This document shows positions 8,457 through 17,054 of a DNA stretch of 64,000 bases, piece by piece. The notes beneath the pieces are model-generated. The model worked only from the letters and a program-made list of their open reading frames with translations. It searched no databases and was not told the origin of the DNA. The number at the start of each line of letters is the position of its first letter. The first letter of the stretch is position 1. This DNA is from Planctomycetota bacterium. Its GTDB lineage: Bacteria > Planctomycetota > PUPC01 > DSUN01. Made by a program: the position numbers and the translations under genes. Location: the NCBI GenBank assembly GCA_035384565.1, contig DAOOIT010000032.1:5772-69771 (forward strand), in the 5' to 3' direction.

Positions 8457-8533
8457 GGCGGCGTAGCCAAGTGGCCTAAGGCGAGTGATTGCAAATCACT
8501 TATCCGCCGGTTCGAATCCGGCCGCCGCCTCCA
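8457..8533 (+). tRNA. tRNA-Cys (GCA)
   Basis: Cloverleaf with acceptor arms GGCGGCG/CGCCGCC, anticodon stem AGTGA/TCACT around TTGCAAA (anticodon GCA), T arm GCCGG-TTCGAAT-CCGGC, discriminator T and an encoded CCA at 8531-8533. A U at position 73 is the usual identity element for tRNA-Cys. Confidence 0.96.
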
Positions 8534-8644
8534 CACCACCGGCAGGAAACTGCGGCCGATGCACCAGGCGCCCCGGGCGACGAGCCCGCGGCGCCTTCTG
8601 CTGTTCTGGGGGGAGCGGCAGGCGCCGTTGACTGAAGCGCCGCC

Positions 8645-9367
8645 TCAGCGCACCGTGCCCACGCGGATGTCCACCTCGTCGCGGCGCTGGAGCCTGTCCA
8701 CCGCCCCGTCCTTGATCCACAGGATGCGGTCGGAGACGTCGAGCATCTTGTGGTCGTGGGTGGCGGTGATGACCGTGACGCCGCTCTCCTTGCTCAACTG
8801 GTGGAGCAGGTGGATGATCTCCTCGCCGGTGTGGAGGTCGAGGTTGCCGGTCGGCTCGTCGGCCAGGATGATGGCCGGCTCGTTGGCCAGCGCGCGCGCG
8901 ATGGCCACGCGCTGCTGCTGGCCCCCCGAAAGCTCGTAGGGGCGATGGTGCAGCCGGTGGCCGAGGCCGACCCGGGCCAGCACCTCCTCGGCCCGCCGCA
9001 TGGCCTCGTCGTGGCTCTTCCCGCTGAAGAGCAGGGGCATCGCCACGTTGGCCGCGGCCGTGTAGGCGGGCAGCAGGTTGTAGGCCTGGAACACGTAGCC
9101 GATGTGATTGCCGCGGAAGTGCGCGAGCTGGCGGCCCGTGAGCCGCGTCAGGTGCACCCCGGCCACCTCCACCTCGCCCGAGGTCGGCCGGTCCAGGGCG
9201 CCGATCATGTTGAAGAGCGTGCTCTTGCCCGAGCCCGACGGCCCCATGATCGAGAGATACTCGCCGCGATAGATGTCGAGCGAAACGTCCCGCAGCGCGC
9301 GCACGGCCACCCCGCCCAGGCGGAACTCCTTGTTGAGATCGCGGATTCGGATCAGCACCTCGGGCAT
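8645..9367 (-). CDS. ABC transporter ATP-binding protein (MacB/LolD type)
   Basis: The 240-residue ATPase has a Walker A GPSGSGKST, Q-loop FQAYNLL, signature LSGGQQQ, Walker B ILADEPT and a switch His in ATHDH. The class pairs with FtsX/MacB-type permeases that move lipoproteins, peptides or other envelope substrates rather than nutrients. The GTG/ATG choice is simple: MPEVLIRIRDLNK starts at 9367, eight bases after the stop of the upstream membrane protein gene. It is the last gene of the ten-gene minus-strand cluster and one of two related ATPases in it. Confidence 0.92.
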   Translation of the reverse strand: MPEVLIRIRDLNKEFRLGGVAVRALRDVSLDIYRGEYLSIMGPSGSGKSTLFNMIGALDRPTSGEVEVAGVHLTRLTGRQLAHFRGNHIGYVFQAYNLLPAYTAAANVAMPLLFSGKSHDEAMRRAEEVLARVGLGHRLHHRPYELSGGQQQRVAIARALANEPAIILADEPTGNLDLHTGEEIIHLLHQLSKESGVTVITATHDHKMLDVSDRILWIKDGAVDRLQRRDEVDIRVGTVR

Positions 9368-9375
9368 TGGATGCC

Positions 9376-11361
9376 TCAGAACGGCAGTTGGATGATCGCC
9401 TTGCTCAGGAACGTGATGCCGATGCACAAGGTGGCCAGAAGGCCCATGCCGCACATGAAGCCGGCCGTGACCACGGGGATATACTGGCGCCAGCGCAGGC
9501 CCAGGCGCTTCTGGAAGTAGTAGCGGCCGAGGAGCGCGCCGATGAACTGCGGGAGGATCGAGTGGGGCATCGTCTGCCCCAGCCCGCGGATCAGGCCGTA
9601 GATGAGAAACGTGGGCGCGCCCAGCAGGCTCAGCCCGGCGAACAGCGACACGCCGAAGCCCGTGCCCGCGCCCAGAATCGTCCAACTGAACGCCTCCTCG
9701 AAGATCGAGTACTCGCCCAGGGTCGAAGAGTAGACGATGCAGGTGTTCTGCGCCTGGAACTCCCACATGCGCTGGGCGAACGGGTAGACGGCCGACGGCA
9801 CCTCGGCCAGGCCCCACACGAAGTTCATGAAGAAGATCGAGCTGGCGATGATGATCGGGTAGAGAATGAGGTTGGCCTTCCAGATGCTGGTGAACTTCGT
9901 GCCCGTCAGCTCGCACTGGCGATAGAAGACGGTCATGCCGCCGTAGTTGGCGATGGGGATCGGCACGAACCAGCAGGCCACCCCGCGGTAGCCGCTGAGG
10001 ATGAGGCTGGCCTCGCGAATGAAGGGGATTTCGACCACCTGCCCCGCGATGCCCTCGAGCCGCGCCGTGACGTAGCTGATCACGGGCGTGTAGACGAACC
10101 CCAGCACCACCAGCACGAGCATCACGCCCGGGTGCCACTGGATGAGGAAGCCTGAGACAACGATGTAGATGGTCGTGACCGCGAAGTAGACCAGCAGGAT
10201 GAGCCACGTGCGGATGTCGCCCCGCCCCGCCGTGGGCGCGAGCGCGCGAGGCAGGGCCTCGCCTCGGGCCCGCGCGGCCCGCCGCGCCCGCACCTGGCGG
10301 ACGACGGTGGCGAAGCCCCCGATGGCAATGGCCACGGCGATGCCGATCTGGAAGCTGAAGTAGAAGTCCACGTTATTCTTGAACAGCGTGTTCATCGTGT
10401 TGTCGCCCGGCGCCCACGAGGTGAGGACGCCGTAGCGGTAGAGGAACGGGTTGGCCGCGATGGTGCAGGCGAGGCCGATGAAGCTGCCGAGCATGGCGAA
10501 GAACGGCAGCACCATGCCGATGAGCAGGTTCCCCAGGTCCCAGGCGATGCCGGTCGGCACCGCGGGCAGGTAGTGCTGCGTCGTCGCCGTGAAGTCGGAG
10601 AAGGGGATGGGGAGGATCTGGATCGGCTTGCCTGTCATCGCGCCGGTCAGCGTCGGAATGCCCAGGTAAACGGCGCCAAACGCCAGCCCCATCGCGCCGC
10701 CGATGGAGAAGACCCGCCAGCGCCACGCCTTCTCTGCCGTGGCCGAGTCCTTCGCCTCCGCATCCTCGGCAAGCGCCAGGACCCCCTGCACCCCGATGGG
10801 CGCCATAGGGAACGGCAGCCGCTCGACATCGCTCGTCAGGCGGAACAGGCCGTAGCCGAGCACCATGTTCGAGAGCTGGCTGAAGAAGGTGCCGAAGATG
10901 ATCAGCCCGATCACCGGCAACCAGTCCCAGTGGAAAAACGTGCGTTGAGCATATGAGGCGGAATCCGCCGGCGGGGCGAACCACGTCGGGAGGTCCTTGG
11001 CGATGCCGAAGGCCGCGGCGGGGTCGCTGCGCACGAAGAACTGGTTCCACAGCAGGCCGTGGAAGGGCATGGCGATGATCGAGCCGGCCATGAAGAACAA
11101 CACGAAGATTTCCGAGCGATTGAGGTAGCGGTGGGCGCGCTTGGCGACCTCGACGAACAGGATCACCGTCACCCAGGTGGCGGCCTGGCCGATCTGGGTG
11201 GCGCCGGCGAGCAGGCCCATGTAGATCGCCCCCGGCACCATGATGAGCGCGATGAAGAGGGCGCCGAAGAGCGAACTCCAGGTGAACCCCTCCTCGAAGG
11301 ACGAGGGCACCTCTGTAAGGCTGCGGAACTCCTCGAGCTCTTTGTCCACGCGTGGGGGCAT
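9376..11361 (-). CDS. Large polytopic membrane protein, OPT/DUF6785-like
   Basis: The 661-residue integral membrane protein has about 14 hydrophobic segments and short hydrophilic ends. Segments such as GTFFSQLSNMVLGYGLFRL and YFAVTTIYIVVSGF, together with the size, resemble the oligopeptide-transporter-like DUF6784/DUF6785 proteins of Planctomycetes and Verrucomicrobia; I am not certain of the Pfam assignment. A second protein of the same broad kind is encoded at 18470-20503. Transport function is inferred from topology and from the adjacent ABC genes. The upstream gap of 40 bases holds short GATAGGAC repeats. Confidence 0.72.
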   Translation of the reverse strand: MPPRVDKELEEFRSLTEVPSSFEEGFTWSSLFGALFIALIMVPGAIYMGLLAGATQIGQAATWVTVILFVEVAKRAHRYLNRSEIFVLFFMAGSIIAMPFHGLLWNQFFVRSDPAAAFGIAKDLPTWFAPPADSASYAQRTFFHWDWLPVIGLIIFGTFFSQLSNMVLGYGLFRLTSDVERLPFPMAPIGVQGVLALAEDAEAKDSATAEKAWRWRVFSIGGAMGLAFGAVYLGIPTLTGAMTGKPIQILPIPFSDFTATTQHYLPAVPTGIAWDLGNLLIGMVLPFFAMLGSFIGLACTIAANPFLYRYGVLTSWAPGDNTMNTLFKNNVDFYFSFQIGIAVAIAIGGFATVVRQVRARRAARARGEALPRALAPTAGRGDIRTWLILLVYFAVTTIYIVVSGFLIQWHPGVMLVLVVLGFVYTPVISYVTARLEGIAGQVVEIPFIREASLILSGYRGVACWFVPIPIANYGGMTVFYRQCELTGTKFTSIWKANLILYPIIIASSIFFMNFVWGLAEVPSAVYPFAQRMWEFQAQNTCIVYSSTLGEYSIFEEAFSWTILGAGTGFGVSLFAGLSLLGAPTFLIYGLIRGLGQTMPHSILPQFIGALLGRYYFQKRLGLRWRQYIPVVTAGFMCGMGLLATLCIGITFLSKAIIQLPF

Positions 11362-11369
11362 CTGCCGTG

Positions 11370-11400
11370 ACCCGATAGGACAGATAGAACCGATAGGACC
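11370..11400. repeat. Short GATAGGAC direct repeats between two operon genes
   Basis: CCGATAGGAC occurs twice (at about 11371 and 11389) with a similar AGATAGAAC between them. This is low-complexity spacer DNA separating the permease stop from the membrane protein start. No function is claimed. Confidence 0.5.
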
Positions 11401-11401
11401 T

Positions 11402-14400
11402 TTACTCGGTCAATGTCAGCGTTCGCTGGCGGTACAACTCCATCGTGTGATGGGGCAGCGCGCGCCAGATGAGGAACTGGCGGCGCAGGTCGTCGAGCAG
11501 CACCTTGTTCAGGCGGCGCCAGTCCTTCGGCTGGCCCGACTTGCGCGTGATGCGGATCGCCACGAGGTCAATGCCGGGGATCTCGCTGGGCGCGCTGCGT
11601 AGCTCGAACGCCTGCGTCACGCCCAGATCGAAGGGCGCGAGAGCCAGGTCGGCGTCCAGGCCGAGTTGCCGGCCCTCGCCGCGCACGAGCCGCGCGTTCC
11701 GGGCCATGAACCGCCCGAGGCCCGTGTCGCCGAAGTTGTCGAAGTGCTCCTTGAGGAAGCTCACGACCCCCGTGATATCGTACTCGGAGACGGTGAAGGG
11801 GAACTCGAGGTCCAGCACGTCGCCCTTCGGCGCCGGCACCCGCCAGGTGCGCAGGATGCCGGGATTCGCGCTGCGCGAGGCTTTGACGGCGGGGTAGATG
11901 GCCGACACAAGCACCGTGCCCATCACGATGAGGATCGTGGCGATGGCGTTGGCCGACGAGTAGTTCATCTCGGGCACGCGCACGAGTCCATAGCCCGCGA
12001 GCCACGCGAGCACCTTGTTGGCGCCCTGCGCCAGCAGGTAGCCGGCCATGCCGCCGATGACCGAGTAGACCATCGCCTCGGCGAGAAACAGGCTGGCCAC
12101 GTGGGGCGGGGCCAGGCCCAGCGAGCTGAAGGTGTAGATCTCCTTCTCGCGGTCGGCCACCGAGCCCAGCATCGTGCCGAAGATCACCAGCCCGCCCAGC
12201 AGAATGGGGAACACGAGGTCGCCCGCCCCGCTCGCCTCGACGAGCGTGCCCAACACGTGGCGGTAGACGCCCTCGCTGCGGGTCGCGCTCACGGGCAACG
12301 GAAGCGTCTTCGCCACCGCCTCGGCCAGGTCCGTGGCCGAGCGGGTGTCGGGCGTGTAGAGCGTCACCGCGTGCAGAGCGGCTCCCATCAGGTGCGCGTT
12401 CGCCGCCGACACGACGGCGACCGAGTCGGTGGGCAGATAGGCCCAGTTCTGCTCGCCCTGCGCCGCCAGGGACGCCTCGCCGCTGACCGTCTCGCTCAGG
12501 GCCGTCTTCATCTCCACGAAGTCCACGGGCAGGATGCCGTTGCCATCCATGTCCTTCGCCGCGGAAACCTGGCTGGGGTCGAGCAGGGTGCCCACGTGAA
12601 GCAGGCGGCCGCCGACGAGCACGGGGTCGCCCGGCTTCACCCCGAGGCGCTCGGCCACGGCGCGAGTGACCAGCACCACGTCGGCCCAGCGGTCGGCGTT
12701 CGCGCCGAAGAGGGCCGCGAGGTCGGGCCGGTGGGCGAACTCGCGGGCATCGAGGCCCAGCACGCCGCGCAGGGCCAGCGGGCGGGTGCCGTCGGCGCGG
12801 GTGATGAGCGGCCCCTGATTCTGCGGGGTCTTGGGCGAGATCCAGAAGCGGCAGCAGGCCTCGGCGTGGTGGCCCCAGCGGGGGCCGAGCACATCGAGGA
12901 TGTCGAGGCTCAGCTCGGTCCAGCTCACCCTGTGCACGAAGGCGCCCGTGTAGCCGGGCGTCGCGCCCACGAAGAGCTTCACGATGCCCGTCTGTGTGCC
13001 GAACGAGGCGAAGCACAGGATCGTGAAGGTGAGCATCACGATGGTGATGGCGGTGAGGGCCGTGCGGAGAGGGCGCCGGCGCATGGTCGAGATGCCCATC
13101 GCCATCGCGGCCATCACCGTGCTGAAGCGCGACACGTCGGCCGCATGCACCGTGCTCGTGAGGCCCTGGAGGATCTTCAGCTCGACCTCGAAGCGCCGCA
13201 TGATGATCACGATCACCAGCGCCGCCAGCACCACGACGGCGAAGCCCAGGAAAATGATCGTCGGCGTCTGCGAGATGGCGAACGCCGGATGCGTGAAGAA
13301 CAGGACCAGGAAGGTGAGCGTGAAGAAGCCCGCGAACCAGCCGATCTGGCGATACACATTGACGGCCCCGATCAGCAGCCGCTCGGCGGCGAAGGCGAAC
13401 GGCACCGAGAGCGCCAGCAGCACGAGCACGGCGCGCACGAGGTCGTTGAGCGTGTCGCGCGTGAGCAGGTAGACGGGCTGCTCGGCGAGGAGGGCCGAGG
13501 CGGCTACGGCCTCGGCTTCGGCCACGCCGGGCGTCTTCGCGGCCTCGAGCAGGAGATCCTCGGCCTCGCCGTGGAGCTGCTCGACGGAGCTGTTGACGAT
13601 GCCGCGCGAGCGGAGCACCTGCAGGCGGGCCTCGTTGAGCCGCCAGAGATCGCCCGCCGACAGCCGCGCCGTGCTCGGCAGCGCCCAGGGCGGCTCGGTG
13701 GAGAGGCCGACGCCCTCGGCCTCCTCCGGGCTTCCCGCTCTGCTCACTGCCGGATGCCCGCCGCCCCCTGCCGGCTGCCCGCTGCCGTCCGCCGGCGGGC
13801 CCCCACCGCTGCCGAGGGCCACCAGCGCCCGCAGCCCGAAGAGCTTCAGCCTGTCCTCCTTGGTCTCGCAGTACCAGTAGGCCACCCCGTCGAGGGTCTG
13901 GGCGAACGAACGATCGTCGTCGAGTGGGCTGTTGCCGCGCGCGCGGAGCACCTGGATCGGGTTCGGCTGGAGCTGCGGCGGCAGCACCGCGGCCCCGCCG
14001 CGGCAGGGGAACATGTTCAGGCGGGTGGCCACGCCGCCTGCCGAGGCCGCGTCGGAAGCGGCGCTCACCTGGCCCACGCCGTCGAAGCCGGCAGCGAAGC
14101 CGGCGAGGTTCCAGGTGTCCTTGCGCACAGGGCCAAGGCCGTATGAGCCATTCTGGTTAGTGAGCAGGACCAGGAAGTCGTCGAAGGCATAGGGCTTCCG
14201 CGGCTGCCAGGCGAGATCGGTCCAGGGGGCGATGCCGCGTTTCGCGTGGTGGAGTTGCACGACGACATGAGCCATCTGGCGGTCCGGCATGGGGCTGCCG
14301 GGCAGGCGGCCCATGACCATCGGGCCGCGGGGATGGAAGTCCGACGGGAACTCGGGGAACGAGTAGAAGGCGTCGGCGACCACGGCGCGCCGCAGCGAGA

Positions 14401-16195
14401 GGCCCGGGTGGCTGGCCACGGCGGCCAGGAGAGAGCAGACCTCGGCGGCCTGGGCTTCGAGGCGCGGCAGGTCGAGCGCGGCCAGGGTGTCGTCTGGGGT
14501 GCCCTCGCGGGGCAGGCTCTCCTGAGCCGTGGCCAGCGCCACGTTGTAGATGCCCAGGCGCCCCGCCACCTCGCCGCTGTGGATGAGAAACGGCGCGGCC
14601 CAGAGCAGCCGGGGCGGGTCGAGGGTGCCGTCGGCCGAGGCGCGCTCGAAGTGGGCCGGCCGCGCGGGCGAGCCGTCGAGCGCCTCGGCCGCCCGCAGAA
14701 AGGTCGTCTGAATCTTGCCGTAGAGGCCAGGGTCATCGCCGGGGATGTGCATGGCAGAGTCGCCGCCGATGACCAGGCCCCATCGCGGCGAGGCGTCGCC
14801 GAGGAGGAGCGACACGTGCAGGCCCACCCACAACGCGCCAACCAGCTTGTAGAGCCGCTGATCGGCGGCGAGAGCGCGGCGCTCGGCCCTCAACTCGGCG
14901 GCCCGCCGTTCGACTTCCTCGCGCAGTTCGGAGACGGCGGCGGCGAGAATCCCCTGCGCCTCGCGGGGGTCGCTCCCTCGGGAAAGCACACGCAGCAGCA
15001 CGTTCCAGCGATCCTTCGCGGCCTCGTGGTCGGCGATGCGGCGTTCGAGGGCCTCGCGTTCGGGCGCCTCCGCCGGCAAGGCGGCGAGGGTCTTGCGCAG
15101 ATCGTAGAGGGCCTGGCGCAGCTCGAACGAGTGGGCGGCCGCGTTGCGCTTGAGACGCAGCACCAGTTCGCGGCGGACGGGGGATTCGGCAGCGACCGGG
15201 TCGGGCCGAGCCAGTTGGGCGCGCAGGTCGAAGAGAAATCGCTCCTCGGCCTCCAACGACTTCGCGCGGCTCTCGAGGGTGATGGTGGGGTCGTTCGCCT
15301 GGTCGAGGAGGCGATAGAGCGCGGCGGCGCCGGCGTGGCCGCGGGCCTGGTTGTCGAGGAAGGCCAGCAGCACGTGGCGGCGGGGGCGGTTGGATTTCAG
15401 GTGCTCGGCGAGGCGGAGAAGCGCGGCGCAGTTGGCCGCGCCGCGCGCGCCCGGCGACAGGCGCGGCACCTCGCCGAACGTGTCGAGGGAGCAGGCCACG
15501 ATCACCAACTCCTCGGCGTCCTGGCCGAAGTGCGCGTCGGTGCCGCGCAGGAAGGCGAGCACGTTCCGCCCCACGGCGCTCCGCCACGGAGTCCGGCCGC
15601 GGATTCGCACGGCCGCGCCGTCGGGGAGGTCGGAGCGTGGCCCCGCATAATAGAAGCGCGGAAGATTGGCGTTGGCCATCGTGTAGTGGCACTGCCAGGC
15701 CTCGGCGCGGCCGTTGGGCACGAAGACCACGGCTCGTGCGCCCAGCCGGAATGCCCGCAGCCAGGCGCCCCCGCTGTTGTAGTCCACCACCACGATCCTG
15801 CCCTCGGGCGAGCGCTCGCCGAAGTCGTTCGGGCCGCCCGCGCCGACGTGCAAAATCCGCCCCGTAATCCCCTCGGGCGGGGTGGCGGGCGGCACGATGC
15901 CGTTGGGCCTCATCGCAAACAGCGGCCGGAGAGTCGGCGTGGGCGCGTCCGCCTGAACCTCGATCGAGCACTCGTCCTCGGTCTGAAGGCTGGCGAACTC
16001 CTGGACCACGACCTCGGCCCCGAGGGCCTCGAGGCGTTTCACCAGGTAGTCTGCCGCGGCCTGGTACTCCGCCGTGCCGCTCAGGCGATGCGGCGCGGCC
16101 GTGAGCGCGGCACAATCGGCTTGAAACGTGTCTTCTCCCGCCCGGCTCGTGGCGGCCAGAAGGAGGAACAGGAGTTGGCCGAAGCGTCGCATCAT
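11402..16195 (-). CDS. FtsX-type permease fused to a PA/M28-peptidase-like ectodomain
   Basis: This 1597-residue protein has a signal sequence, a PA-like domain (about 110-185), an M28 aminopeptidase-like fold (about 205-300), a long helical region (about 310-470), membrane segments near 950-1050, and a C-terminal MacB/FtsX permease domain with DREKEIYTFSSLGLAPP and the usual last two helices. In the M28 part the metal-ligand motifs are lost: HxD reads SLD (residues 236-238), the GADDN motif reads GARGAAN, and the EE pair reads DNQ. So it is probably a non-catalytic binding domain. The ATG at 16195 overlaps the upstream ATPase stop as TGATG, suggesting coupled translation. Confidence 0.83.
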   Translation of the reverse strand: MMRRFGQLLFLLLAATSRAGEDTFQADCAALTAAPHRLSGTAEYQAAADYLVKRLEALGAEVVVQEFASLQTEDECSIEVQADAPTPTLRPLFAMRPNGIVPPATPPEGITGRILHVGAGGPNDFGERSPEGRIVVVDYNSGGAWLRAFRLGARAVVFVPNGRAEAWQCHYTMANANLPRFYYAGPRSDLPDGAAVRIRGRTPWRSAVGRNVLAFLRGTDAHFGQDAEELVIVACSLDTFGEVPRLSPGARGAANCAALLRLAEHLKSNRPRRHVLLAFLDNQARGHAGAAALYRLLDQANDPTITLESRAKSLEAEERFLFDLRAQLARPDPVAAESPVRRELVLRLKRNAAAHSFELRQALYDLRKTLAALPAEAPEREALERRIADHEAAKDRWNVLLRVLSRGSDPREAQGILAAAVSELREEVERRAAELRAERRALAADQRLYKLVGALWVGLHVSLLLGDASPRWGLVIGGDSAMHIPGDDPGLYGKIQTTFLRAAEALDGSPARPAHFERASADGTLDPPRLLWAAPFLIHSGEVAGRLGIYNVALATAQESLPREGTPDDTLAALDLPRLEAQAAEVCSLLAAVASHPGLSLRRAVVADAFYSFPEFPSDFHPRGPMVMGRLPGSPMPDRQMAHVVVQLHHAKRGIAPWTDLAWQPRKPYAFDDFLVLLTNQNGSYGLGPVRKDTWNLAGFAAGFDGVGQVSAASDAASAGGVATRLNMFPCRGGAAVLPPQLQPNPIQVLRARGNSPLDDDRSFAQTLDGVAYWYCETKEDRLKLFGLRALVALGSGGGPPADGSGQPAGGGGHPAVSRAGSPEEAEGVGLSTEPPWALPSTARLSAGDLWRLNEARLQVLRSRGIVNSSVEQLHGEAEDLLLEAAKTPGVAEAEAVAASALLAEQPVYLLTRDTLNDLVRAVLVLLALSVPFAFAAERLLIGAVNVYRQIGWFAGFFTLTFLVLFFTHPAFAISQTPTIIFLGFAVVVLAALVIVIIMRRFEVELKILQGLTSTVHAADVSRFSTVMAAMAMGISTMRRRPLRTALTAITIVMLTFTILCFASFGTQTGIVKLFVGATPGYTGAFVHRVSWTELSLDILDVLGPRWGHHAEACCRFWISPKTPQNQGPLITRADGTRPLALRGVLGLDAREFAHRPDLAALFGANADRWADVVLVTRAVAERLGVKPGDPVLVGGRLLHVGTLLDPSQVSAAKDMDGNGILPVDFVEMKTALSETVSGEASLAAQGEQNWAYLPTDSVAVVSAANAHLMGAALHAVTLYTPDTRSATDLAEAVAKTLPLPVSATRSEGVYRHVLGTLVEASGAGDLVFPILLGGLVIFGTMLGSVADREKEIYTFSSLGLAPPHVASLFLAEAMVYSVIGGMAGYLLAQGANKVLAWLAGYGLVRVPEMNYSSANAIATILIVMGTVLVSAIYPAVKASRSANPGILRTWRVPAPKGDVLDLEFPFTVSEYDITGVVSFLKEHFDNFGDTGLGRFMARNARLVRGEGRQLGLDADLALAPFDLGVTQAFELRSAPSEIPGIDLVAIRITRKSGQPKDWRRLNKVLLDDLRRQFLIWRALPHHTMELYRQRTLTLTE

Positions 16196-16941
16196 CACTC
16201 GTGCTCGCCGGCGATGGAGCCGACCTCGACGTGGACCTCGTCGCGTCGGGCGATGCGCTCGATGCGGCCATCGCGGATCCACATCAGGCGGTCGCAGATA
16301 TCCATCATGCGGTGGTCGTGGGTCGCGCAGATGATCGTCACGCCGCGCTCCTCGTTGAGGCGGCGCAGGATGTCGAGGATTTCGCGGCCGGTGCGCAGGT
16401 CGAGGTTGGCCGTCGGCTCGTCGCACAGCAGCACGCTGGGCCGGTTGGCCATCGAGCGGGCAATGGCCACGCGCTGCTGCTGGCCGCCCGACATCTCGAT
16501 GGGGCGGTGGAACCAGCGGTCGCCCAGGCCCACCAGATTCAGCAGCTCGATGCCGCGCCGCCGCGCCTCGTCGGGCGGCACACCGCCGAAGGCCATCGGG
16601 GTGGTGACGTTCTCCAGCGCGGTCATGTACTGAATCAGGTTGTATTCCTGGAAGATGTAGCCGATCTTGCGGCAGCGCAGGAACGCCAGCTCGATGGCCG
16701 TGAGCTGCGCCACGTCCACCTCGTCAATGAACACGCGGCCGCTCGTCGGGCTGTCGAGGCCCCCGATCATGTTGAAGAACGTGGACTTGCCGGAGCCCGA
16801 CGGCCCCATGACCGAGATGAATTCGCCCGTGTAGATCGCCACGTCCACGCCGCGCAGCGCCTCCGTGAGCACGTTCTTGATGACGTAGTGCTTCTGGAGG
16901 CCAATGGTGCGGATGATCACGCGGCGAGAGGAGACTTCCAA
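16195..16941 (-). CDS. ABC transporter ATP-binding protein (MacB/LolD type)
   Basis: ATPase with Walker A GPSGSGKST, Q-loop FQEYNLI, signature MSGGQQQ, Walker B LLCDEPT and ATHDH switch. It resembles the ATPase at 8645-9367 closely, including the C-terminal RRDEVHVEVG versus RRDEVDIRVG, so the two look like duplicates. The start is uncertain: no ATG has a good ribosome site. TTG at 16941 follows GGAAGG by 11 bases and gives 248 aa; GTG at 16953 or 16920 are alternatives. The longest frame, to 17037, would run into an intergenic repeat and is unlikely. The stop overlaps the next gene's start. Confidence 0.88.
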   Translation of the reverse strand: MEVSSRRVIIRTIGLQKHYVIKNVLTEALRGVDVAIYTGEFISVMGPSGSGKSTFFNMIGGLDSPTSGRVFIDEVDVAQLTAIELAFLRCRKIGYIFQEYNLIQYMTALENVTTPMAFGGVPPDEARRRGIELLNLVGLGDRWFHRPIEMSGGQQQRVAIARSMANRPSVLLCDEPTANLDLRTGREILDILRRLNEERGVTIICATHDHRMMDICDRLMWIRDGRIERIARRDEVHVEVGSIAGEHE

Positions 16942-16961
16942 GGTGTCACACACCTTCCACG

Positions 16962-17050
16962 CGGGGATGGATGGATGATTGGACGAAAGGACAAATGGCC
17001 GACGAGGGGATTGCCAGGCATTCATCCACCCATCCAATCATCCACCCATC
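16962..17050. repeat. Inverted repeat element, copy A (GGATGGATGATTGG family)
   Basis: The left arm near 16964-16983 and right arm near 17032-17050 pair imperfectly over about 19 bases; the centre holds CAGGCATTCATCCA. The same arms and centre recur at 20544-20620. It lies in the gap between the FtsX gene stop and the ATPase start. Confidence 0.75.
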
Positions 17051-17054
17051 CTCC

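Noticed and set aside
9370..10207. Extension of the ABC ATPase gene at 8645 into the upstream gene
   Set aside because: The added residues are an out-of-frame translation of the membrane protein; the ATG at 9367 gives a normal-length ATPase.
11666..16633. Two long + strand frames (about 800 residues each) opposite the M28-FtsX gene
   Set aside because: Shadows of codon bias; the minus-strand gene has membrane and permease motifs across the whole length.
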